From positions 1 through 64,000 of the forward strand of contig CALDZP010000073.1 of assembly GCA_937944105.1 (NCBI GenBank): a DNA stretch of 64,000 bases. Direction: 5' to 3'. Numbering within the stretch: the first letter of the stretch is position 1; each line of letters begins with the position of its first letter. The translations under genes and the position numbers were made by a program. The stretch comes from an uncultured Ignavibacteria bacterium (GTDB lineage: Bacteria; Bacteroidota; Ignavibacteria; Ch128b). Under the pieces are notes generated by a model. The model ran no database searches. It was not told where the DNA came from and saw only the letters and a list, made by a program, of their open reading frames with translations. Shown here in pieces: positions 51,367 to 60,218 of this stretch.

Positions 51367-53334
51367 ATGTCAAACGCGCTTTCAAAAAAGCTGATATTAA
51401 TCAGCGTAACCATTCTTTCTTTCATTGTAATTTACCTTGGGTGTAAATCATCCAAAGATGCTGTAAGTGGAGATGTCGCACAAGCAGTTTATGTAGCTCC
51501 TGGAAGCTATGATGAATTTTATCTTTTTACTTCTGGTGGATTTAATGGTCAAGTTGGTGTCTATGGATTACCATCAGGAAGACATTTTAAGACAATTTCT
51601 GTATTCTCACAAAATCCCGAAACCGGTTATGGATACAGTGAAGAGACAAAACCAATGTTAATGACTTCATATGGATTTATTCCTTGGGATGATTCTCATC
51701 ACCCGGTATTTTCCATGACCGACGGTGTTCCTGATGGTAGATTTTTATTTATTAATGCTAATAATACGCCGAGAGTTGCTAAAATTGATTTAAGAACTTT
51801 TGAAACAACTGAAATCGTTGAAATTCCAAATTCAGCAGGCAATCATGCTTCTCCATTCGTTACTGAAAATACTGAGTATATTGTTGCATCAACAAGATTT
51901 AGTGTTCCTATTCCCAATGCCGATGTTCCTATATCGACTTATAAAGAAAACTTTAAAGGTACTATCTCCTTTATAGCTTTTGATAATAAAACCGAAAGAA
52001 TGAATTTAGCATTTCAAATCATAGTACCTGGTTATAATTATGATTTAGCTCGTGCTGGAAAGGGTCCATCTAAAGACTGGGCATTTTTTACTTCTTATAA
52101 TACCGAGCAAGCAAATACATTACTCGAAATAGAAGCATCAAAAAATGATAAAGACTTTATTGCAGCGGTTAATTGGAGACTGGCAGAAAAATATGTGAAA
52201 GAAGGCAAAGCAAAAAAAATGAGTGCTGAGTATTATCATAATTATTATGACGAGAAAAAACATAAAGCTACAAATGAAGTAAAAAAAGATGTTTTAGTTC
52301 TCGATCCTAAGGATTGCCCTGGAATGATTTATTATTTACCAACACCCAAATCTCCACATGGTGTTGATGTTGATCCCACAGGCGAATATATCGTTGCAGG
52401 GGGGAAGCTTGCAACAGTTATACCAGTTCATTCTTTCTCCAAAATGTTAAAAGCTATCGAAGAAAAGCAATTTGATGGTGAAGTTGATGGAATACCAATT
52501 TTAAAATATGATGCTATTGTCGCTGGTGAAGTTAAAAACCCAGGTCTTGGGCCACTTCATACTGAATTTGATGGAAAGGGCTATGCTTATACATCGCACT
52601 TTGTATCTTCGGAGATTGTAAAATGGAAACTTGGAACATGGGAAATTGTTGATCGGATACCAGCTTATTATTCAATTGGTCACCTTTGTATTCCAGGAGG
52701 TGATAGCAAAAAGCCATGGGGTAAGTATGTTGTCGCTTTGAATAAAATTACCAAAGATAGATATCTACCTACTGGACCAGAACTTACTCAATCTGCTCAA
52801 TTGATTGATATTTCCGGTGATAAAATGAAATTGTTACTCGACTTTCCAACTGTCGGCGAACCTCACTATGCCCAGGCTATTCCGTCAGAGATTTTAATGA
52901 AAAATAGTGCTAGAATTTATCGTATTGAAGATAATCAACACCCATACGTAACAAAGAGCGAAAAAGATGCAAAAGTTGTAAGAGAAGGAAATAATGTCCA
53001 TGTTTATATGAGTGCAATTAGAAGTCATTTTGCTCCTGATAACATTGAAGGGATTAAAGTTGGTGATAATGTTTATTTCCATGTAACAAATCTTGAACAA
53101 GATTGGGATATACCACACGGTTTTACAATAAAAGGCTTGAACAACGCAGAAATTTTAATAATGCCAGGACAAACAAGGACCATTCTATGGCAACCAAAGA
53201 AACCTGGAATTTATCCATTTTATTGTACAGATTTTTGTTCTGCATTACATCAAGAAATGCAAGGTTATGTTAGAGTTTCGCCTGCTAATTCCACTGTAGC
53301 TTTAAGTTATTACACAGGAACACCGAAAAAATAG
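51367..53334 (+). CDS. nosZ: Sec-dependent (clade II) nitrous-oxide reductase
   Basis: A 655-residue enzyme reducing N2O to N2, the last step of denitrification. The signal peptide lacks a twin-Arg motif and has Cys26 after IVIYLG, so it is Sec-exported and possibly lipid-anchored (Tyr at -3 is atypical). CuZ ligand candidates include His111-His112, His160, and the His of SPHGVD, TSHFV, GHLCIP and EPHYAQ. The CuA site is His584, Cys620, Cys624, His628 and Met631 (FYCTDFCSALHQEM). A GGAGG site precedes the ATG. No truncation is seen, so the enzyme should be active. Confidence 0.96.
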   Translation: MSNALSKKLILISVTILSFIVIYLGCKSSKDAVSGDVAQAVYVAPGSYDEFYLFTSGGFNGQVGVYGLPSGRHFKTISVFSQNPETGYGYSEETKPMLMTSYGFIPWDDSHHPVFSMTDGVPDGRFLFINANNTPRVAKIDLRTFETTEIVEIPNSAGNHASPFVTENTEYIVASTRFSVPIPNADVPISTYKENFKGTISFIAFDNKTERMNLAFQIIVPGYNYDLARAGKGPSKDWAFFTSYNTEQANTLLEIEASKNDKDFIAAVNWRLAEKYVKEGKAKKMSAEYYHNYYDEKKHKATNEVKKDVLVLDPKDCPGMIYYLPTPKSPHGVDVDPTGEYIVAGGKLATVIPVHSFSKMLKAIEEKQFDGEVDGIPILKYDAIVAGEVKNPGLGPLHTEFDGKGYAYTSHFVSSEIVKWKLGTWEIVDRIPAYYSIGHLCIPGGDSKKPWGKYVVALNKITKDRYLPTGPELTQSAQLIDISGDKMKLLLDFPTVGEPHYAQAIPSEILMKNSARIYRIEDNQHPYVTKSEKDAKVVREGNNVHVYMSAIRSHFAPDNIEGIKVGDNVYFHVTNLEQDWDIPHGFTIKGLNNAEILIMPGQTRTILWQPKKPGIYPFYCTDFCSALHQEMQGYVRVSPANSTVALSYYTGTPKK

Positions 53335-53351
53335 ATGCGTGAGTTTCTCGT

Positions 53352-53660
53352 ATGGAGAATAAAAAAGAAAAAATAGTGGATTTGATTCAAATTCAAAATA
53401 ACTCGATTGTAAGTCGACAAATTATTAAAAAAGCAAATGGTAATGTAACCCTTTTTGCATTTGACAAAGATGAATCACTAACAGAGCATACCTCTCCATA
53501 CGAAGCATTAGTTCAAATACTCGAAGGTAAGATGGTAGTAACAATTGGAGGGCAACCTCAGGAAGTCGGAGAAGGAGAAATTATTCTCCTTCCTCCGAAC
53601 ATTCCTCACGGACTTACTGCAAAAGAAAAAACAAAAATGATTTTAACAATGATTAAGTGA
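53352..53660 (+). CDS. Small cupin-domain protein in the nos operon
   Basis: A 102-residue single-cupin protein. Motif 1 is seen around EHTSPYEALVQILEGKMVV and motif 2 around LLPPNIPHGL, giving His and Glu as possible metal ligands. No signal peptide, so it is cytoplasmic. It lies 17 bases after nosZ and 10 before the next gene. Function is unknown: it might sense or buffer a metal, or bind a small ligand linked to nitrogen-oxide respiration. Confidence 0.75.
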   Translation: MENKKEKIVDLIQIQNNSIVSRQIIKKANGNVTLFAFDKDESLTEHTSPYEALVQILEGKMVVTIGGQPQEVGEGEIILLPPNIPHGLTAKEKTKMILTMIK

Positions 53661-53670
53661 GATAATTTAC

Positions 53671-54252
53671 ATGAGACCATTATCAAAAAAACTATTATTT
53701 ATTTCATCATTAATTTTAATCCTTGTTTACTTTTTCCCAATCTGGAGAATAGAACTTCAAGCTCCGCAATATCCTGAAGGTTTAGGTTTAAGAATATGGG
53801 TAAACGAAATCACCGGTCAAAAGGAATTTGATTTACAAAACATTAATGGTTTAAATCATTACATTGGAATGAAACCAATTCATCCAGAAGACATACCGGA
53901 ATTAAAAATAATGCCTTTCTTAATTGGTTTTATGATCTTATTTGGATTGTTTAATGCATTGAAGGGAAATAAAAAAACTGTTCTTGCATGGTTAATTCTG
54001 TTCGTTCTACTTGGGGCAATAGGACTTTATGATTTTTATATGTGGGAATATGAGTATGGGCATAATCTCGATCCAAACGCACCAATTAAAGTTCCTGGCA
54101 TGACATATCAACCACCTTTTATTGGTTCAAAACAATTGTTAAACATCAATGCCGTTTCTTTACCCGATATTGGCTCATTTATCATATTGATTTCTATCTT
54201 ACTTGCAGTATTAGCTATATATCTGGACAGAGAGAAAAACAAACTTTATTGA
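53671..54252 (+). CDS. NosB-like integral membrane protein
   Basis: A 193-residue protein with four predicted membrane helices (about 8-25, 84-100, 106-126 and 166-186) and a periplasmic loop of about 60 residues after the first helix with PEGLGLRIWVNEI. A second loop has GMTYQPPFIGSKQLLNI. Position directly between nosZ and nosL matches nosB of clade II clusters, whose product is a membrane protein of unknown role. The identification is by context and topology, not by a strong motif. Confidence 0.6.
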   Translation: MRPLSKKLLFISSLILILVYFFPIWRIELQAPQYPEGLGLRIWVNEITGQKEFDLQNINGLNHYIGMKPIHPEDIPELKIMPFLIGFMILFGLFNALKGNKKTVLAWLILFVLLGAIGLYDFYMWEYEYGHNLDPNAPIKVPGMTYQPPFIGSKQLLNINAVSLPDIGSFIILISILLAVLAIYLDREKNKLY

Positions 54253-54262
54253 GGGGAATAAA

Positions 54263-54733
54263 ATGAATTATTCTACTTTAAAAATTTTCAAAATTCAAAA
54301 TTTATTTTTAATGATTGCTCTAACCTTGATCCTTGCTTCATGCAATCCAAAACCTGAACCAATAAATTATGGTCAAGATGTATGCGATTTATGCAAGATG
54401 AATATTACCGATAACAAATTTGCTGCAGAGATTGTGACGGCCAAGAATAAAATTTATAAGTTCGATTCAATTGAATGTTTGTTCAATTTTAAGAATAGCG
54501 TTCTCGATAAAAGTGAAGAAATTCACTCTGAGTGGGTAAATGATTTTTCAAATCCCGGGGAATTAATTGAATTAAATAAAGCTCATTTTCTTTTAAGCGA
54601 ACATTTTAAAAGTCCCATGGGCTTAAATGTTTTAAGTTTTTCATCGCATGAAAAGCTACTTGAGATAAAAAATGAACATGGTGGTAAGGAGTTAAGCTAT
54701 GATGAAGTAAAAAAGTTAGCCACTGAGGAATGA
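54263..54733 (+). CDS. nosL: Copper chaperone lipoprotein NosL
   Basis: A 156-residue lipoprotein (LILASC, Cys27). The NosL copper site CDLCKM is at 41-46, followed by NKFAAEIVTAKNKIYKFDSI and ECLFNF, all family features. NosL is an outer- or inner-membrane-anchored Cu(I) protein that hands copper to NosDFY for CuZ assembly. A GAGGGG site precedes the ATG. Confidence 0.93.
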   Translation: MNYSTLKIFKIQNLFLMIALTLILASCNPKPEPINYGQDVCDLCKMNITDNKFAAEIVTAKNKIYKFDSIECLFNFKNSVLDKSEEIHSEWVNDFSNPGELIELNKAHFLLSEHFKSPMGLNVLSFSSHEKLLEIKNEHGGKELSYDEVKKLATEE

Positions 54734-54782
54734 ATTTTTTGAATTTTAAAATTGTTGAACGTAAAAAAATCGTTAATGTGTA

Positions 54783-56033
54783 ATGAAAAGTATCCATCTA
54801 ATAATTATAAATTTATTCTTTTCATTTTTACTTCAAGCAAGTCAAACATATGTAATCACTCCAGAATTTAATCTTAGCAATGTAATAGAGAAGACTTCTG
54901 AAGGGGCAATTTTAATTTTAAAACCGGGCATTTATAAAGTAAACAATATTAAGATTTCAAAGAGAATTACAATAATAGGTGAAGGTTATCCTACCATAGA
55001 AGGGAATAACAAAGATGAAGTTTTTACTATTACAGCAAATAATGTGATAATAAAAGGGCTCGTCATAAAAAATGCTGGTGTTAGTTTTCTTCAGGAAAAT
55101 GCTGCTATAAGATTAGAACAAGTATCTGGCTGTCGGATTGAAGGGAATATACTCAACAATAATTTTTTTGGAATTTACATTTCAAAATCCTTTAACTGCG
55201 TTATTAAAAACAATAAAATAGAAGCTTTTAATCAAAATGAAACAAATTCAGGTAATGGAATTCATCTATGGTATAGCAAAGCTATAACTATTGATAGTAA
55301 TGAAATCATTGGTCATCGTGATGGGATTTATTTTGAATTCGTAAAAAATTCACTTGTCAAGAATAATATTAGTAAAAAAAATCTTCGCTATGGTCTTCAT
55401 TTTATGTTTTCAGACAGTTGTACATATGAAAAAAATATTTTTGAAAATAATGGGGCGGGTGTTGCTGTGATGTATACTCGTTATGTAACAATGAGAGAAA
55501 ATCAATTTATCAACAACTGGGGTGCTGCTTCTTTTGGTGTTCTTCTTAAAGATTTGAGCGATTGCTTAATTGAAAAAAACTCTTTCAGAAAAAATACAAA
55601 CGGATTATATATTGAAGGTTGTAATCGAATTACTGTTAATCAAAATGATTTTATTGAAAACGGATGGGCAGTGAAATTAATGGCAAATTCAATGGATAAC
55701 TTTTTCTTTGATAATAATTTTATTGCTAACTCTTTCGATGTTATGACAAATAGCAGAAATAATTTTAATCAATTTAAAGGAAATTATTGGGATAAATATA
55801 CTGGTTATGATTTGAATAAAGATGGATTTGGAGATATTGCTTATAGACCAGTTAATATGTTTTCTGTCTTGGTTGAAAAGCATCAAGCATCAATGATTTT
55901 ACTTCACAGTCTTTTTATTGAAATTTTGAATATTGCAGAAAGTATACTCCCTTCACTTACACCAATTAACTTATTAGATAATAAACCAAGAATAAAAAAA
56001 ATTCAATATGATCAAACTTTCAAACATTATTAA
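54783..56033 (+). CDS. nosD: Periplasmic copper-site maturation protein NosD
   Basis: A 416-residue secreted protein: signal peptide (first ~20 residues), then repeated parallel beta-helix (CASH) coils with Asn/Gly/Ile-rich rungs such as NVIIKGLVIKN, IEGNILNNNFFGIYIS, VIKNNKI, and late KGNYWDKYTGYDLNKDGFGD, a motif typical of NosD. With NosF and NosY it forms the ABC complex that assembles the CuZ sulfide cluster. Its 3' end overlaps nosF by 26 bases. Confidence 0.93.
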   Translation: MKSIHLIIINLFFSFLLQASQTYVITPEFNLSNVIEKTSEGAILILKPGIYKVNNIKISKRITIIGEGYPTIEGNNKDEVFTITANNVIIKGLVIKNAGVSFLQENAAIRLEQVSGCRIEGNILNNNFFGIYISKSFNCVIKNNKIEAFNQNETNSGNGIHLWYSKAITIDSNEIIGHRDGIYFEFVKNSLVKNNISKKNLRYGLHFMFSDSCTYEKNIFENNGAGVAVMYTRYVTMRENQFINNWGAASFGVLLKDLSDCLIEKNSFRKNTNGLYIEGCNRITVNQNDFIENGWAVKLMANSMDNFFFDNNFIANSFDVMTNSRNNFNQFKGNYWDKYTGYDLNKDGFGDIAYRPVNMFSVLVEKHQASMILLHSLFIEILNIAESILPSLTPINLLDNKPRIKKIQYDQTFKHY

Positions 56034-56724
56034 AAAATATGGCAAGCTTGAAGTACTAAAAGGAATTGATGCTGAAATAGCAAAAGGAAAAGTAACTGCT
56101 ATTGTCGGTCCAAATGGGTCGGGTAAAACAACTATTATTAAAATAATCCTTGGGCTCGTTAAAGCTGACTATGGAAAGGTTTTCATTAATAACTCACCAA
56201 TTAATGGCGGTTTTGAATATAGAAAATTAATTGGTTATATGCCTCAAGTTGCAAGTTATCCTGAAAACTTAACTGTTGCGGAAGTATTGAATATGATTAA
56301 AGATCTAAGAAATAGGTTCGATCATCCAGAAGAAAAATTATTGAAATTATTCGAACTCACTGGTGAATTAACCAAACCAATTAGAGCACTTTCAGGTGGA
56401 AATAAACAGAAATTAAGTGCTGTTCTTTCATTAATGTTCGAACCTGAAATATTGATTTTTGATGAACCTACCGCAGGTTTAGATCCGGTTGTAAGTAATC
56501 GTTTTAAAGAAATTGTTTCTTCAGAAAGAAAGAAAGGTAAAACAATTATTTTGACTTCTCATATAATGAGCGAAGTACAGGAACTCGCAGATGAAATTAT
56601 TTTCATATTGGACGGGAAAATTCATTATCACGGATCAATTCTAAATCTATTACTTGATAAAGGTGAAGTAAATCTGGAAAAAGCAGTTGCAAAAATATTA
56701 GAAGAAAGAGCTATTTGGAATTGA
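56008..56724 (+). CDS. nosF: ABC transporter ATPase NosF
   Basis: A 238-residue ABC ATPase: Walker A GPNGSGKTT at 34-42, Q-loop GYMPQ at 76-80, signature LSGGNKQKL at 128-136, Walker B ILIFDEP at 148-154 and H-loop in TSHIMSEV. It powers NosDFY. It starts within the end of nosD (26-base overlap), and its expected partner nosY is not the next gene but lies 5.9 kb downstream. Confidence 0.93.
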   Translation: MIKLSNIIKKYGKLEVLKGIDAEIAKGKVTAIVGPNGSGKTTIIKIILGLVKADYGKVFINNSPINGGFEYRKLIGYMPQVASYPENLTVAEVLNMIKDLRNRFDHPEEKLLKLFELTGELTKPIRALSGGNKQKLSAVLSLMFEPEILIFDEPTAGLDPVVSNRFKEIVSSERKKGKTIILTSHIMSEVQELADEIIFILDGKIHYHGSILNLLLDKGEVNLEKAVAKILEERAIWN

Positions 56725-56936
56725 AAAAATTTTTTGAAAGAAAATGGTTACCATAAAAATTATAACTATTGAACAAAAATTTACCAGATAAATTCCAAGT
56801 AAAATTTTAATAATTATTTGCAGATTTTAATTGAGCTTTTTTAATTGTTCTATCAATCTAAAAATTTGATCAGTATTAAAAGTAAAAACCAAAGATATAT
56901 TAAAAGCCAAAAATTCTTTGATGGTTATAGAAAAAA

Positions 56937-57749
56937 ATGATAACTAAAGAGATGAAAGTTTCAGAAGTTCTGAAAAAATATCCAGATACACTTGAGGTGT
57001 TTATTGAGACTAGTCAACATTTCAGAAAACTTGAAAATAAATTTTTACGGAAAGCATTAGCAAGCCGAGTAACTGTTGAACAAGCCGCTAAAATTGCTGG
57101 CGTTGATTTAAATGAGTTACTATTTAGATTAAATAAGAAAATTAATCCTGATTTTATCTTAGTTGATAAGGAGAAAGACGAAAAACCTATGATACACATA
57201 AAACCTGTTTGGTTGGAAAATATTTCTAAAGATAAAATTGTTGAACTCGATGTTAGACCAATTATTAATTCTGGTAAAGATCCATTTCTTGATATCATGA
57301 ATAAAATAAAAGAACTAAAAGAAGATGAAATTCTTTTAATAATAAATTCATTTGAACCTATTCCACTATACACTGTTTTAGGAAATAAAGGTTTTGAACA
57401 TTTTACCGAGAAGGAGCTCGATAAATTCAAAGTTTATTTTTTCAAAAAACAAACAGAACAAACGCAAGCGAATTCTTTATCAAATTCATCGATCGAAAAT
57501 TTTCAAAGTGAGTTTAAAAACTTAGTTGAGCTTGATGTGAGGGACCTCCCTCCTCCAGAACCGATGATTAAAATTCTTGAATCACTTTCAAGGGTAGATG
57601 AAAATACAGTTTTAGTGGTTCACCATCATCGCGAACCTTTGATGTTGTATCCTAAGCTTGAAGAAAGAGGATATACAGCTATCTCAAACAAAATTGACGA
57701 AAATTATTATAAAGTTCTTATTTACAAAAAGAAGAGCAAAAATTTATGA
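56937..57749 (+). CDS. DUF1858-DUF2249-DUF2249 protein
   Basis: A 270-residue cytoplasmic protein in three parts: an N-terminal DUF1858-like helical region (about 1-65, with VSEVLKKYPDTLEVFIETS and ASRVTVEQAAKIAGVDLNEL), then two DUF2249 domains at about 100-165 (VELDVRPIINSGKDPF) and about 195-268 (VELDVRDLPPPEPMIKIL, VVHHHREPLMLYPKLEERGY). DUF2249 proteins often occur beside nitric-oxide or microaerobic respiration genes; the biochemical role is not known. The stop overlaps the next gene by 4 bases. The start is preceded by 212 bases without a gene, so a separate promoter is possible. Confidence 0.85.
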   Translation: MITKEMKVSEVLKKYPDTLEVFIETSQHFRKLENKFLRKALASRVTVEQAAKIAGVDLNELLFRLNKKINPDFILVDKEKDEKPMIHIKPVWLENISKDKIVELDVRPIINSGKDPFLDIMNKIKELKEDEILLIINSFEPIPLYTVLGNKGFEHFTEKELDKFKVYFFKKQTEQTQANSLSNSSIENFQSEFKNLVELDVRDLPPPEPMIKILESLSRVDENTVLVVHHHREPLMLYPKLEERGYTAISNKIDENYYKVLIYKKKSKNL

Positions 57750-59011
57750 TTCAATCTGAGCAAGTTGCAGGAATCTATTCTCCTCCTTTTAAAATTGTTT
57801 CAAAATACTTTATTGGATCAATAATTTCTTTTGTCGTATTTAATCTGTTGCTTGTTTTAAACTATAATTCAATCAATGGTCATCATTTCCAACCAAAAAT
57901 ATTATCATTAAATCACATCGCTACTTTAGGTTTTGTAACAATGGTAATTTTCGGGGCAATGTTTCAATTGGTTCCTGTAGTAATGGAAGTAAAATTATTC
58001 AGTCCATTGCTTGCAGAGATACAATTCTGGATTTACACATCTGGTGTCGTACTTCTTGTTTATAAATTCTGGTATTTTGATTCTTTTATAAGTTTTCTTT
58101 TACCTGGTTTAATTTTAAGTCTTGCAATTTTACTATTCTCGATTAATATAATTTTCTCAATGATAAAAGTTAAAGTCTGGAATATAACCGGCAGTTACCT
58201 AATTGCGGCTATCTTCTGGCTTTTGATTACAGCTCTTGCAGGGTATCTCTTAACTAAAAATCTTGATAAACCATTTATAAAAATAAATCATTTACAATAT
58301 TTGAATCTTCATGCAATAACTGCTTTTGTGGGTTGGGTGGGAATGGTAATCATGGGAGTAAGCTTTAAATTAATTCCTATGTTTACTCTTTCACACGGAT
58401 ATAAAATGACTTTTGCAAAAATTTCTCTCCTGATTACAAATGCAGGACTCCTTGGTATAAACTGGATAATGCACTATTCAGATACTGGTTTTTATAATCT
58501 TGTTTTTGGAACACTTATTTTTATTGGCGTGATTCTATACCTGATTCAAATTTTTATCATATTCAAAAAAAGAATTCGAAAAAAATTAGATATTGGGCTC
58601 AAATTCTCTGCATTTGCATTTATTATTTTCGGAATTGTTTCAACTTTGAATTTTTCCTTTCTCTTTTTTGATTATGAATCAATTGTAAATTTAACTCTCG
58701 TTTACGGCATAATAGTCATTTACGGTTTTTTCGGGACTTTAATTCTGGGTCAAATGTACAAAATCGTTCCTTTTCTTGTCTGGTATCATAAATACAGTAG
58801 CAAAGTCGGAATAGAAATTGTTCCGATGCTAAAAGATATGTTTAATGAAAAATTAGCTGAGTATCAACTTTATTTATTGTTAGGTGGTATTGTTATCAGT
58901 TCATCAGGATTATTAATCAACAAAGGTATAGTGGTTTTAATTGGATTTATTTTGCTCTTAACAAACTCAATAATCTTTACAATTAATATGATCAAAATTT
59001 TCAGGAGTTAG
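57746..59011 (+). CDS. Twelve-helix membrane protein, NnrS/haem-copper oxidase subunit I-like
   Basis: A 421-residue membrane protein with about twelve helices. Three times it carries a 16-residue helix motif: GFVTMVIFGAMFQLVP (62-77), GWVGMVIMGVSFKLIP (196-211) and GFFGTLILGQMYKIVP (327-342), the first two preceded by His57 and His189. His348 follows the third. These spaced histidines suggest haem or metal binding. No CuB site like that of cbb3 oxidases (e.g. WWYGHN) is present, so it is not a complete terminal oxidase. NnrS-like NO-response proteins or an electron-carrier membrane subunit are the closest ideas. Overlap with the DUF2249 gene implies coupling. Confidence 0.7.
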   Translation: MIQSEQVAGIYSPPFKIVSKYFIGSIISFVVFNLLLVLNYNSINGHHFQPKILSLNHIATLGFVTMVIFGAMFQLVPVVMEVKLFSPLLAEIQFWIYTSGVVLLVYKFWYFDSFISFLLPGLILSLAILLFSINIIFSMIKVKVWNITGSYLIAAIFWLLITALAGYLLTKNLDKPFIKINHLQYLNLHAITAFVGWVGMVIMGVSFKLIPMFTLSHGYKMTFAKISLLITNAGLLGINWIMHYSDTGFYNLVFGTLIFIGVILYLIQIFIIFKKRIRKKLDIGLKFSAFAFIIFGIVSTLNFSFLFFDYESIVNLTLVYGIIVIYGFFGTLILGQMYKIVPFLVWYHKYSSKVGIEIVPMLKDMFNEKLAEYQLYLLLGGIVISSSGLLINKGIVVLIGFILLLTNSIIFTINMIKIFRS

Positions 59012-59014
59012 ATC

Positions 59015-59323
59015 ATGGTAATTAAAGAAATTAAAAGAGAAGATGTTCTTGAAACATTGAAAGCAGTCATCGATCCAGAAATCGGGCTAAATATTGTTGA
59101 TCTTGGTTTAGTTTATGATGTTCAAATTTCGGATGAAGTGATATTAATAACAATGACTCTAACAACACCGGGGTGTCCAATGCATGGAAGCATTGTCAAT
59201 TGGGTAGAGAGGATTATTTCAATGTCTTTTCCGAATAAAATTGTTGATGTTCAATTGGTGTGGGAACCAAGATGGACACCTGAAAAAATGTCAGAAGAAG
59301 CAAAAAAATTTTTAGGAATATAA
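59015..59323 (+). CDS. MIP18/DUF59-family iron-sulfur assembly protein (SufT/PaaD-like)
   Basis: A 102-residue protein with the full DUF59 signature: VIDPEIGLNIVDLGLVYDVQ and the conserved Cys in TTPGCPMH, then WEPRWTPEKMSEEAKKFLGI. Relatives help insert Fe-S clusters into target proteins. It lies 3 bases after the twelve-helix gene. The target could be a cluster-containing partner of the adjacent membrane proteins, though none has an obvious Cys motif. Confidence 0.88.
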   Translation: MVIKEIKREDVLETLKAVIDPEIGLNIVDLGLVYDVQISDEVILITMTLTTPGCPMHGSIVNWVERIISMSFPNKIVDVQLVWEPRWTPEKMSEEAKKFLGI

Positions 59324-59325
59324 AT

Positions 59326-59781
59326 ATGTTCAGTACTGTTAGATACTTTATTAAAACAAGTGTGATTTTTTTGGCTATTGGAATCATTACGGGCTTATAT
59401 ATGGCAATTTCAAAATATGTCTTTAAATCGGGATATACACAAGAACTAATTTCTGCCCATACACATTTAATTCTTGTTGGTTCAGTAATGATGATGATAA
59501 TGGGAGTAGCATTATGGTTTTTTCCACGAGCAGAAAAAGAAGATAGAAGATATAATCCAACTTTAATTTTAATTTCTTACTGGATTATCACAATTGGAAC
59601 ATCATTTCGTTTTGTCTTTCAAGTCGTTGCGAACTTTGTTTATGCCGAATGGATTCATTATTTAATAGCTTTATCTTCTTTTCTTCAAGTTATAGCAATG
59701 ATTTTATTTTTCTATTCAATGTGGGGGAGAATTAGACCTGTGGGTAGTCACATTCGTGAAGCCAAAGGTGAAAAATTTTAA
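59326..59781 (+). CDS. Four-helix membrane protein sharing a motif with the upstream gene
   Basis: A 151-residue protein with four predicted helices (about 10-28, 42-66, 77-102 and 108-132). It contains His45 and His47 in SAHTHLILV and GSVMMMIMGVALWFFP at 52-67, the fourth copy of the G-x7-G-x6-P motif of the twelve-helix protein. Helix 3 has SYWIITIGTSFRF. The C-terminus is cytoplasmic and basic. It looks like a single haem-binding unit of the same superfamily and may form a heteromer with the upstream protein. Confidence 0.7.
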   Translation: MFSTVRYFIKTSVIFLAIGIITGLYMAISKYVFKSGYTQELISAHTHLILVGSVMMMIMGVALWFFPRAEKEDRRYNPTLILISYWIITIGTSFRFVFQVVANFVYAEWIHYLIALSSFLQVIAMILFFYSMWGRIRPVGSHIREAKGEKF

Positions 59782-59799
59782 TAAACAAATGGAGGTTAT

Positions 59800-60210
59800 A
59801 TGTCCAAACTTTTTAATTACTTTGAAGAAAGAAAAGAATTATCTTATTCTTTAATAAGAATATTTCTTGGCTTTGCTCTCTTCATTAGAGGTTTAATTTT
59901 TGTGAGTGATCCTGCCACTTTAACTCGAATTGCAGGAAGTGAACAAAATTTTTATTTGTTTGCTTATGTAGCAATTGGTCATCTAATCGGAGGTTTGTTA
60001 CTTGGAGTTGGTTATTTCACACGCCTTGCTTCATTAATTCAAATTCCAATTTTAATTGGTGCCGTCTTTGTAATACATCTTAAACAGGGTCTACTAAGTT
60101 CAGGTCAATCGCTTGAAATTTCAGTGCTTGTTTTATTTCTTTTGGTAATCTTTTTCCTTTTTGGAAGCGGAAAACTTAGTCTCGAGAAATATTTGTCTAA
60201 AAATAACTAA
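59800..60210 (+). CDS. DoxX-family membrane protein
   Basis: A 136-residue protein with four membrane helices. SLIRIFLGFALFIRGLIFVS near the N-terminus and AIGHLIGGLLLGVGYFTRLAS are the two DoxX features. DoxX family members include subunits of quinol oxidases and many uncharacterised redox-associated membrane proteins. A GGAGG site precedes the ATG. It ends the run of respiration-linked genes before the copper-uptake pair. Confidence 0.85.
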   Translation: MSKLFNYFEERKELSYSLIRIFLGFALFIRGLIFVSDPATLTRIAGSEQNFYLFAYVAIGHLIGGLLLGVGYFTRLASLIQIPILIGAVFVIHLKQGLLSSGQSLEISVLVLFLLVIFFLFGSGKLSLEKYLSKNN

Positions 60211-60218
60211 AAACAAAG

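Noticed and set aside
56852..56870. FNR-like site ATCAA-N9-TTGAT ahead of the DUF2249 gene
   Set aside because: Half-sites are in the inverted order and wrong spacing compared with TTGAT-N4-ATCAA.
57014..57430. 138-codon minus-strand frame opposite the DUF2249 gene
   Set aside because: Ser/Phe/Leu-rich shadow of a well-supported gene in the sense direction.
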